A stretch of DNA of 49,804 nucleotides from Streptomyces albus subsp. chlorinus (GCF_013302895.1 NZ_VJOK01000001.1:4494048-4543851); one strand, 5' to 3'; shown: positions 10,100 to 20,555, counted from the stretch's first letter. Notes: generated from the letters alone by a model not told the origin. Made by a program: numbers and translations.

Positions 10100-10134
10100 G
10101 GCGCCGGCGGGCCCGCGACGGGTCCGCCGGCGCC
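10100..10134. terminator. bidirectional terminator between cupin and lipoprotein genes
   Basis: An 11-bp perfect stem (10100-10110 with 10124-10134, GGCGCCGGCGG) continues through a G-T wobble and CCCG/CGGG to a 3-base loop. It lies between convergent stops at 10069 and 10154. Confidence 0.8.
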
Positions 10135-10153
10135 CTGCTTCCGGCCTTCCGGC

Positions 10154-10741
10154 TCAGCCGCCCGGGTACTCGCGGACCTTGCGGCCCTTCTCGCTGTCCT
10201 CCACCTTCTCGCCCGGCTTCTTGGCGACCTCGTCCAGCTTGTCGGGGAGGTCCAGATCGCGGAGCTGCCCGGGGTCCTTGGGCAGCTTGGCCGGGGCGTC
10301 GGCGGCCTTGGTGTAGGTGTCGCTCTCGCCGCCGTTCCAGGTGACCTTCAGCGAGTTCGCCGTCACCGCGTCCACCTTGCCGGTAGCGCGTTCCTCACCG
10401 ACTCCGGCGGGGCACTTGAGGACCAGCGACTTGTCGGCGCCGGCCGTCATGACGCGGCCGGTGCACACCTTCTTCTCCTTGCCGCGCAGCAGGGAGGCGG
10501 CGTCACCGACGACCGTGAGCGTCAGCTTCTGGCCGTCGGCGGCGGCTGTCCACACGCCCGGCAGCCCCGCCTTTCCCGCGGGCCGCTCGCTCTTGGTGGG
10601 CGTGGACCGGGCCGGTTTCCCGTCCTTCGCCTCGCTCTTGTCGCCCTTGCCGTCGTCGCCGCCGCTGCCGCAGCCGCCCACCAGCAGCGCGGCGACCGCC
10701 GCCGCGGCCACCGCCCCCGTCCTCCGCGCTGACCAGCGCAC
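10154..10741 (-). CDS. predicted lipoprotein (paralogue of next gene)
   Basis: 195 residues from GTG 10741, with SD GAGGAGGGA. The N-terminus is a type II signal peptide: basic MRWSARRTG, then an Ala/Val core, then lipobox LVGGC with Cys24 as lipidation site. A charged low-complexity linker (Gly, Asp, Lys) runs to about residue 60. The mature domain (about 63-150) has GVWTAAADGQKLTLTV, two Cys that may form a disulfide, and GGESDTYTKA. The last 45 residues are charged. It should sit on the outer face of the cytoplasmic membrane. I do not recognise the family. The signal peptide and the GGESD segment match the upstream gene at 10820-11383, so the two are tandem duplicates. Confidence 0.85.
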   Translation of the reverse strand: MRWSARRTGAVAAAAVAALLVGGCGSGGDDGKGDKSEAKDGKPARSTPTKSERPAGKAGLPGVWTAAADGQKLTLTVVGDAASLLRGKEKKVCTGRVMTAGADKSLVLKCPAGVGEERATGKVDAVTANSLKVTWNGGESDTYTKAADAPAKLPKDPGQLRDLDLPDKLDEVAKKPGEKVEDSEKGRKVREYPGG

Positions 10742-10756
10742 TGTCCCTCCTCGATC

Positions 10757-10791
10757 GTTGTCACCCTGGCGTTCATCAGGGCCACGACAAC
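10757..10791. other. stem-loop between the two lipoprotein genes
   Basis: GTTGTC (10757-10762) pairs with GACAAC (10786-10791), and an inner CCCTG/CAGGG pairs around a 7- to 8-base loop. It falls in the 78-base gap between the two minus-strand genes, so it may end the upstream transcript or sit in the leader of the downstream gene. Confidence 0.4.
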
Positions 10792-10819
10792 CTAACAGCA
10801 GGCTTCGGCGCCGGTCGCC

Positions 10820-11383
10820 TCAGAAGGGGTCCTCGGCGGACGGGAAGCCGGTGGGCTGCTTGGGCGGCGGGGGCGGAAGCTCGTCCTTCATCCGCTGGAG
10901 CTTCACCGTGCGGCCGCTGTCCCAGGAGACGGTGAGGCCCGGCCCGGAGGCGCTCTTGATGGTGCCGTGGGCGTAGTCGCTCTCGCCGCCGTCGCAGGTG
11001 AGGTCCAGTGTGGTTCCGCTCACCTTGCCGTCGCACCGGTCGGGCAGCGTCATGACCACGCGCTGGCTGGACAGGATCTGCAGGACGACGGAGTCGCCGT
11101 CGGCCATCGGGTGCGTCGTCCACGAGCCCTTGATCGTCCCGATGTCGGAGGGGCCGCCGCCGGAGCCACTCGTGCCGCCGGAGCCACTCGTGCCGCCCGT
11201 GTCGCCGGCCCCCTCGTCGCCGGGGCCCGCCGTGCCGCCTTCGCCGTCGAGGCCGGGCTTGTGCTCACCGGGGTCGGGCCGGCCGTCCCCGCCCCCGTCG
11301 TCGTCCCCGCCGCAGCCGCCCACCAGCAGTGCGACGGCCGCTGCCACGGCCACCGCCCCCGTCCTCCGCGCTGACGTGCGCAC
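10820..11383 (-). CDS. predicted lipoprotein (paralogue of 10154-10741)
   Basis: 187 residues from GTG 11383, with AAGGAGAAGG as SD. A longer frame exists upstream but lacks an SD. The signal peptide is VRTSARRTGAVAVAAAVALL, then VGGC with Cys24 as lipidation site. Next comes a disordered linker of about 65 residues rich in Gly, Asp and Ser with tandem SGGTSG repeats. The mature domain (about 90-170) has two Cys, GGESDYAHGT and GLTVSWDSGRTVKL, parallel to GGESDTYTKA and SLKVTWNGG of its paralogue. The function is unknown. The order, orientation and shared signal peptide suggest a recent tandem duplication with divergence of the linker. Confidence 0.83.
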   Translation of the reverse strand: MRTSARRTGAVAVAAAVALLVGGCGGDDDGGGDGRPDPGEHKPGLDGEGGTAGPGDEGAGDTGGTSGSGGTSGSGGGPSDIGTIKGSWTTHPMADGDSVVLQILSSQRVVMTLPDRCDGKVSGTTLDLTCDGGESDYAHGTIKSASGPGLTVSWDSGRTVKLQRMKDELPPPPPKQPTGFPSAEDPF

Positions 11384-11614
11384 GTCCTTCTCCTTCTGCC
11401 GGTTCCTGTCCCTGCCGCCGGTCGGTCGCTCTGGTGTGCGTGCAGGGTGACGGCAAGGTAGCAATCCGTCAGCGGTCGAAACGGGGCAAAAGGTGTGATC
11501 CGGGTGCAGGTTGGCGCTGAGTGCGAAGTCCTGCCGGGGGGCCGGGCTCCGTCTCCGGGGAGGGGCCGGGACCGCGGCTGTCCACAGGCGGCCGCGGATG
11601 TCGGCGGGCGGGCC

Positions 11615-11620
11615 TATCGT
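11615..11620 (+). promoter_or_regulatory. -10 box for leaderless recQ
   Basis: TATCGT ends 6 bases before ATG 11627, and no SD lies between. This spacing would place the transcription start at the ATG. No good -35 is visible. Confidence 0.5.
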
Positions 11621-11626
11621 GGCGGC

Positions 11627-13519
<1,893 letters not shown>

Positions 13520-13527
13520 GGGGCCCG

Positions 13528-13561
13528 GCCCGCCAGGCCGCTCCGGGAGGGCGGGGCCGCG
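13528..13561. terminator. weak hairpin between recQ and fah
   Basis: CGGCCCGCC (13528-13536) pairs with GGCGGGGCCG (13552-13561) with one bulge. It lies in the 61-base gap between convergent genes. Confidence 0.35.
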
Positions 13562-13580
13562 GCGGCGGATGCCCGCGGCG

Positions 13581-14783
13581 TCAGACGCTCGGGGCCACCC
13601 GGCCGGTGACCTCGCCCAGGCCGATCCGGGAACCGTCCGGGCCGGGCGCCCACGCGCTGAGGGTGACCTCGTCGCCGTCCTTGAGGAACGTCCGCTCCCC
13701 GTCCGGGAGTTCCAGCGGGTCGCGTCCGCCCCAGGTCAGCTCCAGCAGGCAGCCGCGCTGTGCGCGCTCGGGCCCGCTGACGGTGCCGGACGCGTACAGG
13801 TCACCCGTGCGCAGGGACGCGCCGTTCACCGTCATATGGGCGAGCTGCTGCGCGGCCGTCCAGTACATGGTGGAGAACGGCGGCTCCGCGATGACGTGCC
13901 CGTTGAGCCGCACCGTGATCCGCAGGTCGAAGCCGCCCGGCTCGCCCCCGGCGGCGCCGTCGTCCAGGTAGGGCAGCAGCGGGAAGTCCCGCGCGGGCGG
14001 CGCCACCCGTGCCGCGTCCAGCGCGTCCAGCGGGGTGATCCACGGCGAGACGGAGGTCGCGAACGACTTGCCGAGGAAGGGCCCCAGCGGCACGTACTCC
14101 CAGGCCTGGATGTCCCGCGCCGACCAGTCGTTGAGCAGCGTCACCCCGAACACGTGGTCGCGGAACCCCTCCAGCCCGACCGGGCTGCCCTGTTCGCTGG
14201 GGGTTCCGACGACGAAGCCCACCTCGGCCTCGATGTCCAGCCGCCGTGTCGGACCGAACACCGGAGCCGTCTCGTTCGGCGGCTTGCGCTGCCCCCGGGG
14301 CCGTACGACGGGCGTCCCCGAGACCACCACCGTCCCGGCCCGGCCGTGGTAACCGATGGGCATGTGCTTCCAGTTGGGGGTGAGTGCGTCGCTGTCCGGG
14401 CGGAAGATCCGGCCGACGTTGGTGGCGTGGTGCTCGCTGGCGTAGAAGTCGACGTAATCGGCGACCTCGAACGGGAGGTGGAGCCGCACCCCGGAGAGCG
14501 GCAGCAGATGGCCGGCCGCCGTCCCCCGGTGGGCGTCCTCCGTCAGCCAGGCGCGGATCTCGGCGCGTACGGCCCGCCAGACGGAACGGCCCGCCGCCAG
14601 CAGCGGGTTGAGCGAGGGCGCGCGCAGCACCTCCGCGTGCGCCGAGCCGAAGGCGGCGGCCGCGGCGCCCACATCGAGCACGTCGTCACCGAACCGCACT
14701 CCCAGCCGGCGGTGGCCGGGCCGGTCCGGGGTGCTGAAGAGGCCGTACGGGAGGTTGTCCGGGCCGAAGAGAGTGTCACTCAT
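13581..14783 (-). CDS. fumarylacetoacetase
   Basis: 400 residues from ATG 14783. It hydrolyses fumarylacetoacetate to fumarate and acetoacetate, the last step of tyrosine/homogentisate breakdown. An N-terminal SH3-like domain of about 100 residues is followed by the FAH catalytic domain. The active-site set matches the animal enzyme in spacing: Asp112 and His119 (DFYASEHHATNVG), Glu185 and Glu187 (IEAEVGF), Asp219 (NDWSARD) and Lys239 (GPFLGKSF). No other homogentisate-pathway gene is in the window. The start lacks an SD and has TAACCT on the minus strand 6 bases upstream, so the mRNA is probably leaderless and the gene has its own promoter. Confidence 0.93.
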   Translation of the reverse strand: MSDTLFGPDNLPYGLFSTPDRPGHRRLGVRFGDDVLDVGAAAAAFGSAHAEVLRAPSLNPLLAAGRSVWRAVRAEIRAWLTEDAHRGTAAGHLLPLSGVRLHLPFEVADYVDFYASEHHATNVGRIFRPDSDALTPNWKHMPIGYHGRAGTVVVSGTPVVRPRGQRKPPNETAPVFGPTRRLDIEAEVGFVVGTPSEQGSPVGLEGFRDHVFGVTLLNDWSARDIQAWEYVPLGPFLGKSFATSVSPWITPLDALDAARVAPPARDFPLLPYLDDGAAGGEPGGFDLRITVRLNGHVIAEPPFSTMYWTAAQQLAHMTVNGASLRTGDLYASGTVSGPERAQRGCLLELTWGGRDPLELPDGERTFLKDGDEVTLSAWAPGPDGSRIGLGEVTGRVAPSV

Positions 14784-14789
14784 GCGGTC

Positions 14790-14795
14790 AGGTTA
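14790..14795 (-). promoter_or_regulatory. -10 box for leaderless fumarylacetoacetase gene
   Basis: The minus strand reads TAACCT, then 6 bases, then ATG (14783). There is no SD in between. Confidence 0.5.
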
Positions 14796-14940
14796 GGGTG
14801 CCGGGTGCCGGTGATCGAGACCTCACCGCCACCCGGCCCTCACCGGGGGTCCGTTGGTGCCCGGTCCGCACCGCCGGTCAGGCCGTGGGGGTGCGTCGTC
14901 GCGGCGGGGAAGGGAGGCGCCCCGGGCCTTCACAGGTGGC

Positions 14941-14962
14941 GGCGCGCACGGCGCGGCGCGCC
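14941..14962 (-). terminator. hairpin just after the CocE-type hydrolase gene
   Basis: GGCGCGC (14941-14947) pairs with GCGCGCC (14956-14962) around an 8-base loop. On the minus strand it begins right after the TGA of the hydrolase gene. Confidence 0.5.
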
Positions 14963-16990
14963 TCAGCCCGCGGTGCGGGGGATGCGGCGCTCCCAGGTCC
15001 GCTGGAAGACCACCTCGCCCCTCCGCTCCTCCCGGCATACCACGGCGTTCGTGGCCACGAACGCGTCCGGCTCGGCGCGCAGTTCGGAGCGGGTCTCGAT
15101 GTGCGTGCTCCAGCCCAGCGCGGGCCGCCGCAGTCCGATCTCCCACCGGGAGAGGGCGCGGGCGCTGAGCGGATCGTCCTCGCGGATCACATACGTCTCC
15201 AGGGCGTTCTCGGTGAACTCCAGCCCGTCCGGGTAGACGCGGGTGCCGCCGTAGCGGGGGTCCACCTCCAGCCGCCACTCCCCGGCGGCGACGTCCCGTA
15301 CGACGGCCCGTTCGGGTCGCCCCTCACCGGCCTCGGGGAAGCGCACGCCCAGCGGTTCGGCCTGCTCGGGCTCCGCGAAGCGGATCGCGGGGGCACCGGT
15401 GTCGGCGCCCGCGTCCCGTACGGGCAGCTCCAGGGCGCTGTGCGAGGGGTCCAGCTCCCAGCCGTGCTCGCTTCCCGGCTGTGGCCAGATCCAGGGCCAG
15501 TAGGCGGAGGAGAGGGCGAGCCGGATGCGGTGTCCGGGCGGGAACGCGTGACCGATGCCGTTCAGTTCGAAGGACACCTCCTCCGTCGTGCCCGGCTCCC
15601 ACGCGACGACCTGGTCGCGGCCGTGCCGGGCGGTGAGGTTCAGCACGCCGCGGGTGACCAGTGTGGAGGACCCGTCCGGTGCCACGTCGCACACCCGCGC
15701 GCTGACCTGGCCGCGCGGCACGTGCGAGGTGATGCGCAGCCGCACCCGGGGCCGTCCCAGCACCTCGACGCGGTCCTGGAGCGGCGCCGAGTCGAAGCAG
15801 ACGGAGCGGCCGTCCTCCTCGCGCTGGTCGGGCGGCAGGTCGGCGTCGTTGCCGAACGGGAAGAAGCGCCCCGCGTCCACCCCCGTGTGCTGCGGCGAGC
15901 GCACCGTGAACGGACCGCTGCCGGGGAGTCCGTACGCGGTCATGGTGACGTGGGGGGAGGGCCAGGAGGGGTCGCCCACCCAGCGGCCCGGCAGCTGGTC
16001 GTACACCGTGGCCGGCGGGTGCGACTCACTGATCCACGAGCGCAGCGGCGGCTCGTCCATGACGCCGGTGTCCTCGTCCTTGAGCCACTGGTCCCACCAG
16101 CGCAGCGTCTCCTGGAGGAAGCCGATGGCCGGTCCCGGCGGCAGGCCCCGGTCGGGGTACTGGTGCGACCAGGGGCCGATCAGCCCGCGCACCGGGGCAC
16201 CGCTCCGGCGCGGCAGGTGCTCCACCAGCCTGAGCACCGTGTCGCGGTAGGGGTCGTGCCAGCCGCCGACCGCGAGCACGGCGGCGCCGACGGCGGAGTA
16301 GTCCTCGCAGACGCTGCCGTGCTTCCAGTAGTCGTCCCGCGTCTGGTGGCCGAGCCAGGTGTGGAGGAACGGTTCGACGGCCTCCAGGCGGCGCAGCCAC
16401 ATGTCCCGCCAGGCGTCGCCCACCTGCGCCGGGTCCGGCGGGCGGCAGGCGAAGGCGAGCATGGTGGAGGCCCAGGCGTGCATGTCCACGGCGAGGACGG
16501 AGCCGCCCATGTAGTGCACGTCGTTGTCGTAGCGGTCGTCGGTGGAGCAGACGGTGACGACCGCCTTGAGCGCCTCGGGCGCGCGGGCGGCGAGCTGGAG
16601 GCTGTTGAAGCCGCCCCAGGAGATGCCGAACATCCCGACCCTGCCGCTGGACCACGGCTGTGCGGCGAGCCAGGCGATGACGGCCTCGCCGTCGGCCAGC
16701 TCGCGCTCGTCGTACTCGTCGCCGGGCAGCCCCTCGGAGTTGCCGTGGCCCCGTACGTCCACGCGGACGGAGGCGTACCCGTGCCCCGCGTACCAGGGGT
16801 GGCGCTGGGCGTCGCGCGGGGCCGTCCAGTCGCTGAGGCGGTAGGGCAGGTACTCCAGGAGCACCGGGACCGGCTCGTCGGTGACGGGCCGCCACACGCG
16901 GGCGTAGAGCCGCTCACCCGTCGGGGTGGGGATCCACATGTCCTCGCGGACGACGCGGTGGGGGAACTGGTCGGGGGTGCGGATGCGCAT
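14963..16990 (-). CDS. CocE/NonD-family hydrolase (X-Pro dipeptidyl-peptidase S15 type)
   Basis: 675 residues from ATG 16990, with SD GAGGA. An alpha/beta hydrolase domain (about 1-350) holds the triad Ser124 (GISWGGF), Asp246 (GGWHDPY) and His276 (GPWSHQYPD). A C-terminal beta-sandwich of the PepX_C type follows (about 380-670). Members of this family cleave X-Pro dipeptides, cocaine-like esters or acyl groups; the true substrate cannot be read from the sequence. There is no signal peptide, so it should be cytoplasmic. It lies 87 bases downstream of a POT-family peptide transporter on the same strand, which favours a peptidase acting on imported peptides. That is an inference from context. 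Confidence 0.88.
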   Translation of the reverse strand: MRIRTPDQFPHRVVREDMWIPTPTGERLYARVWRPVTDEPVPVLLEYLPYRLSDWTAPRDAQRHPWYAGHGYASVRVDVRGHGNSEGLPGDEYDERELADGEAVIAWLAAQPWSSGRVGMFGISWGGFNSLQLAARAPEALKAVVTVCSTDDRYDNDVHYMGGSVLAVDMHAWASTMLAFACRPPDPAQVGDAWRDMWLRRLEAVEPFLHTWLGHQTRDDYWKHGSVCEDYSAVGAAVLAVGGWHDPYRDTVLRLVEHLPRRSGAPVRGLIGPWSHQYPDRGLPPGPAIGFLQETLRWWDQWLKDEDTGVMDEPPLRSWISESHPPATVYDQLPGRWVGDPSWPSPHVTMTAYGLPGSGPFTVRSPQHTGVDAGRFFPFGNDADLPPDQREEDGRSVCFDSAPLQDRVEVLGRPRVRLRITSHVPRGQVSARVCDVAPDGSSTLVTRGVLNLTARHGRDQVVAWEPGTTEEVSFELNGIGHAFPPGHRIRLALSSAYWPWIWPQPGSEHGWELDPSHSALELPVRDAGADTGAPAIRFAEPEQAEPLGVRFPEAGEGRPERAVVRDVAAGEWRLEVDPRYGGTRVYPDGLEFTENALETYVIREDDPLSARALSRWEIGLRRPALGWSTHIETRSELRAEPDAFVATNAVVCREERRGEVVFQRTWERRIPRTAG

Positions 16991-17034
16991 GACGGAAATC
17001 CTCGGACGCGGTGCGGGGCGGTGCGGTGTGGTGT

Positions 17035-17074
17035 GGGAGGGGGCGGTGCGGTGCGGGAGGGGGCGGTGCGGTGC
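17035..17074. repeat. two exact tandem copies of a 20-bp unit
   Basis: GGGAGGGGGCGGTGCGGTGC at 17035-17054 is repeated exactly at 17055-17074. Degenerate GCGGTG copies precede it from about 17008. It fills the gap between the POT transporter stop and the hydrolase start, both on the minus strand. Confidence 0.9.
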
Positions 17075-17077
17075 GGG

Positions 17078-18766
17078 TCAGCGGACCGGGTGCATGGTGC
17101 GGCGCAGCCACGGCGCCACGGCCAGGACGGCCAGCGCGGCGACGACGGCGACGGCCCCGTTGAGGGTGAAGTAGAGGCTGTCGGCGATCCGCCCGTAGAA
17201 CTTCACCGTCTGCGCCTGGATGCCGGTCGCCAGAGCGAGGGAGAGGAACCACAGGGCGAGCGCCTGGCTGCTGAAGGCGGCGGGCGCCAGCTTGCTCGTC
17301 GCGGACAGGCCGGTGGACTCCAGCAGCACGTCGCCGACGCCGATGCACAGCACCGCCAGCACGATCCACACCAGACCGATCCGCCAGCCGTCACCGGAGG
17401 TGCCCAGCAGCGTCGGCACGAGCACCAGGAAGCCGAGGCCGCCCAGCAGTACTCCGCACGCCAGCTTGGTCGAGGCGTGCGGCTGCCGGCGCCCCATCCG
17501 CTGCCACAGTCCCGCGATGAACGGCGCCGAGAGGACGGAGACGGCGCCCAGCGCTGAGCTGATCCAGCTGGAGGGCGCGTGGTAGCCGAAGACGCTGGTG
17601 TTCACATGCGCGTCCGTGAGCAGGACGAGCACCGTGTACGACTGGAACAGCACGAAGTTGAACGCGACGGACGCCAGCCACAGCACCAGGAAAGGGCGCA
17701 GCCGGCCGCGCTCCGCCGCCGTCACCCGGGGGCTGCGCCACAGCACCGCGAAGTAGACGGCCGGCGCCGCCATGGACACGTACGTGAGCGTGTCCACGAA
17801 CCCCGGCAGCGTCAGCGCGCCGAGCAGCGAGAGCGCCACGCACGCCGCGGCCACCACCAGCGCGCCGCCCACGAGCAGCCACACCGCGCGTCGCATGGCC
17901 GCGGGCGGCAGCGGGAACTCGGCGCCGTCCCGGCGGCCGGCCAGATGACGGCGCCCGGCGACGTACTGGACGATGCCGAGCGTCATGCCGACGGCGGCGG
18001 CCGAGAAGCCCCAGTGCCAGTCGATGCCCTCGCCCAGCAGTCCGGTGACGATCGGGCCGAGGAAGGCGCCGATGTTGATGCTCATGTAGTAGAGCGAGAA
18101 ACCGGCGTCCCTGCGCTCGTCGGTGGCGGAGTAGAGCTTGCCCACCATCGCGGCGACGTTCGGCTTGAGCATACCGGTGCCCGCGCTGATCAGGCCGAGT
18201 CCGATCCAGGTGAAGGCGGGCAGCGGGACGGCCATCGCGTAGTGGCCGCAGGCGATGAGGAGACCGCCGTAGAGGACCGCGCGGTACGAGCCGAGCATGC
18301 GGTCGGCGATCCAGCCGCCGGCCACCGACAGCAGGTAGACCAGCGTGCTGTAGCCGGCGGCGACCGAGGCGGCGGCTCCCGGCTCCATCCCCAGGCCGCC
18401 GTCGGCCGCGGTGGCGGAGAAGAACAGCACCAGGATGGCCTGCATGCCCAGGAACGAGAAGCGTTCCCAGACCTCCAGCCCGGAGAGGGGCAGCAGCCCG
18501 CGCGGCTGGCCCAGGACGTCGCGTCCGCCGGCTCCGGTGCCGTCGGGGGACACCGCGGTGCCGGTGTCATCGGGGGACGTCGCGGCGCCCGGGCCGTCGG
18601 GGGACGTCGCGGCATCGGCCGGCCCGCGGGCCGCGACGGCTCCCGTGGTCCCTGAACCCGCACCCTCTGCGGGGTCCGTGGTGTTCACGGGGCGGGTGGG
18701 GGCCGTAGGGTGTGCGCCCCCGTCCCTTCCGTCCGGCGGGGAGTCCTGGCTGGGGCTGGGGGACAC
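17078..18766 (-). CDS. POT/PTR-family proton-coupled oligopeptide transporter
   Basis: 562 residues from GTG 18766, with SD AGGAG 8 bases upstream. It is a major-facilitator di-/tripeptide:proton symporter. The family motif ExxER is present at Glu98-Glu101-Arg102 (GLEVWERFSFLGM) in the first helix. GGWIADRMLGSYRAVLYGG and ISAGTGMLKPNVAAMVGKLY are typical of PTR2 proteins. About 12-14 hydrophobic helices follow. The first 92 residues form a hydrophilic tail rich in Pro, Gly, Asp and Thr with three 9-residue repeats (SPDG type), unusual for this family. It is probably co-transcribed with the CocE/X-Pro-type hydrolase downstream and is divergent from the polyprenyl synthase gene. Confidence 0.9.
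   Translation of the reverse strand: MSPSPSQDSPPDGRDGGAHPTAPTRPVNTTDPAEGAGSGTTGAVAARGPADAATSPDGPGAATSPDDTGTAVSPDGTGAGGRDVLGQPRGLLPLSGLEVWERFSFLGMQAILVLFFSATAADGGLGMEPGAAASVAAGYSTLVYLLSVAGGWIADRMLGSYRAVLYGGLLIACGHYAMAVPLPAFTWIGLGLISAGTGMLKPNVAAMVGKLYSATDERRDAGFSLYYMSINIGAFLGPIVTGLLGEGIDWHWGFSAAAVGMTLGIVQYVAGRRHLAGRRDGAEFPLPPAAMRRAVWLLVGGALVVAAACVALSLLGALTLPGFVDTLTYVSMAAPAVYFAVLWRSPRVTAAERGRLRPFLVLWLASVAFNFVLFQSYTVLVLLTDAHVNTSVFGYHAPSSWISSALGAVSVLSAPFIAGLWQRMGRRQPHASTKLACGVLLGGLGFLVLVPTLLGTSGDGWRIGLVWIVLAVLCIGVGDVLLESTGLSATSKLAPAAFSSQALALWFLSLALATGIQAQTVKFYGRIADSLYFTLNGAVAVVAALAVLAVAPWLRRTMHPVR
18543..18623. repeat. three 27-bp imperfect repeats inside the transporter N-terminus
   Basis: Units at 18543-18569, 18570-18596 and 18597-18623 all begin TCGGGGGAC. 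They encode ATSPDGPGA, ATSPDDTGT and AVSPDGTGA in the cytoplasmic tail of the POT transporter. Confidence 0.85.
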
Positions 18767-19151
18767 GGGTGCTGCTCCTGACGCGTTCGGCGGTTCGAGT
18801 GCCTCTGCTGTCCCGCCAGCTCCCGTGCAAACCACACCGAACAGGTGACATGCACCATATCCCGTAAATCCCGGCATGGCGCGCCAAGTGAGGTCTGCTG
18901 GGCAGGCGCCGACCGTGATCGTTATGTGACCGGTTACGCTGCCAGGAGAGGGCGGCCCCCGCGACGGGTGCCGCCGGTGACAGAAGAGGTGGCACTCGGC
19001 CCGCAAGAGGCGCCACCAGCGCAGACAGAGAGCCGACAGGACGACAGACAGCGACACCGCACCACCCGCACCGCACCACCCGGCGCCGCGGACCGGCGTC
19101 CGGCCCCACCCGTACCCGTTCGTTCCACGTACGCAGACAGGAGTACCCCTC
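18767..19151. other. divergent intergenic region, POT transporter / polyprenyl synthase
   Basis: 385 bases with no convincing gene. GTGACCGGTTAC (18926-18937) is a near-palindrome with one mismatch pair and could be an operator for either flanking gene. A duplicated ACCGCACCACCC block lies near 19045-19072. I see no confident -35/-10 pair. Confidence 0.5.
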
Positions 19152-20165
19152 GTGACCGTCGTCGGGCCCTTCGGGCTGAGCGTGCGGGACCAGGCTCTGG
19201 AAGCCGATGTCCTGGCCGGGTTGGCGGCCGTCGAGGAGGGCCTCATCGGGGCCACCAAGAGCGACGTGCCGTTCATAACGGAGGCCGCCCAGCACCTGGT
19301 GCGTGCCGGAGGGAAGAGGTTCCGGCCGCTGCTGGTGATGCTGGGAGCGCAGTTCGGCGACCCGCACGCGCCCGGCATCGTCCCCGCGGCGGTGGTCGTG
19401 GAGCTGACCCACCTGGCGACGCTCTACCACGACGACGTCATGGACGAGGCCGACGTGCGGCGCGGTGTGCCCAGCGCCAACGCCAACTGGGACAACTCGG
19501 TCGCCGTCCTGACCGGTGACTTCCTCTTCTCCCGCGCCTCGCACATACTGGCCGACCTCGGCCCGGAGGCCGTCCGCATCCAGGCCCAGGCGTTCGAACG
19601 CCTGGTGACCGGGCAGATCCTGGAGACCGCGGGACCGGCCGAGGGCCACGACGCCATCGACCACTACCTCGAGGTGATCGCCGGAAAGACCGGCTCACTG
19701 ATCGCCGTCGCCGGCCGCTTCGGCGCCATGATGTCCGGCGCCGACGAGCGGACCGTCTCGGTGCTCACCCAGTACGGCGAGCGGATCGGCGTCGCCTTCC
19801 AGCTCGCCGACGACGTGCTGGACATCGCCAGCGACGAGCACGAGTCCGGCAAGACCCCCGGCACCGACCTGCGCGAGGGCATCGCCACCCTGCCGGTGCT
19901 CTACCTGCGCGCCCGTGCCGCGGGCCCGGACGCCACCCGCGAGGACCGCGAACTGTGCGCGCTGCTGGAGGGCGACCTCACCGACGACGCACGGCTCGCC
20001 GACGCCCTCGCCCGGCTGCGCGTCCACCCCGCGCTCGAACAGGCCCGGCGCGCCACCGTCCGCTACGCCGACGAGGCCCGCGAGATGCTGGCCCCGCTCC
20101 CGGACAACGCCGCCAAGGAGGCCCTGGCGGGCCTGTGCACGGCGGTGGTGGACCGCGCGGGCTGA
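19152..20165 (+). CDS. long-chain polyprenyl diphosphate synthase, probably for menaquinone
   Basis: 337 residues from GTG 19152, with SD AGGAG 9 bases upstream. A trans-isoprenyl diphosphate synthase that condenses isopentenyl diphosphate onto an allylic primer. GGKRFRP (53-59) binds substrate, the first aspartate-rich motif is DDVMD (94-98) and the second DDVLD (220-224). A small residue (Ala89) sits five positions before the first motif, which in this family leaves the tunnel open for long products. A heptaprenyl to nonaprenyl chain for the menaquinone tail is the likely product in an actinomycete. Its place between two complex I clusters fits, since menaquinone is the expected electron acceptor. 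The exact chain length cannot be read from sequence. Confidence 0.9.
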   Translation: MTVVGPFGLSVRDQALEADVLAGLAAVEEGLIGATKSDVPFITEAAQHLVRAGGKRFRPLLVMLGAQFGDPHAPGIVPAAVVVELTHLATLYHDDVMDEADVRRGVPSANANWDNSVAVLTGDFLFSRASHILADLGPEAVRIQAQAFERLVTGQILETAGPAEGHDAIDHYLEVIAGKTGSLIAVAGRFGAMMSGADERTVSVLTQYGERIGVAFQLADDVLDIASDEHESGKTPGTDLREGIATLPVLYLRARAAGPDATREDRELCALLEGDLTDDARLADALARLRVHPALEQARRATVRYADEAREMLAPLPDNAAKEALAGLCTAVVDRAG

Positions 20166-20555
20166 GGCCCACGGGTCCGCGCGGAGCCCCTGCGGGCCAC
20201 GCGGCTCATGTGGCCACAAGCCCGCGCGGAGCCCATGCGGCTCATGTGGTCCGCGCGGCCCGCGCGCTCCACGCGGCCTGTGCGGTCCCCCGGCAGCAAT
20301 CCGCAGGCCGCCATCGCGGTGCCCAAGTGCGGTGCCGCGGCCCTGAGATGGCTCGGTCACCGGTTGGCCGAAAGGGGGAGGGGCCGTCATCCCGGGGGAG
20401 TACGACGATCTGCCTCCGGCGGTTGACGCGCCGGAGCGGGGGATTTGGTGCCATGGAAGCAGCCCACCCCGCACCGATTCGGGTGAGAATGGCGGCGAGG
20501 GGTGGACGAGTGCGACCTTTCCAGCCGCCGCCGATCACGGAGGTAGGACCCACAG
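20166..20555. other. repeat-bearing intergenic region after polyprenyl synthase
   Basis: 390 bases without a supportable gene. Imperfect direct repeats occur: CCGCGCGGAGCCCCTGCGG (20177-20195) recurs with one change at 20222-20240, and GCGGCTCATGTGG occurs at 20201-20213 and 20237-20249. A hairpin lies at 20414-20436. The SD ACGGAGGTAGGA lies at 20537-20548, before ATG 20556. I found no clear promoter. Confidence 0.6.
20414..20436 (+). terminator. possible terminator hairpin
   Basis: CTCCGGCG (20414-20421) pairs with CGCCGGAG (20429-20436) around 7 bases. It lies 249 bases after the polyprenyl synthase stop and 120 bases before the next start, so it may belong to either transcript. Confidence 0.35.

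Noticed and set aside
18767..19378. longer N-terminus of the POT transporter
   Set aside because: The upstream part overlaps the divergent promoter region and the polyprenyl synthase gene; GTG 18766 has a well-placed SD.
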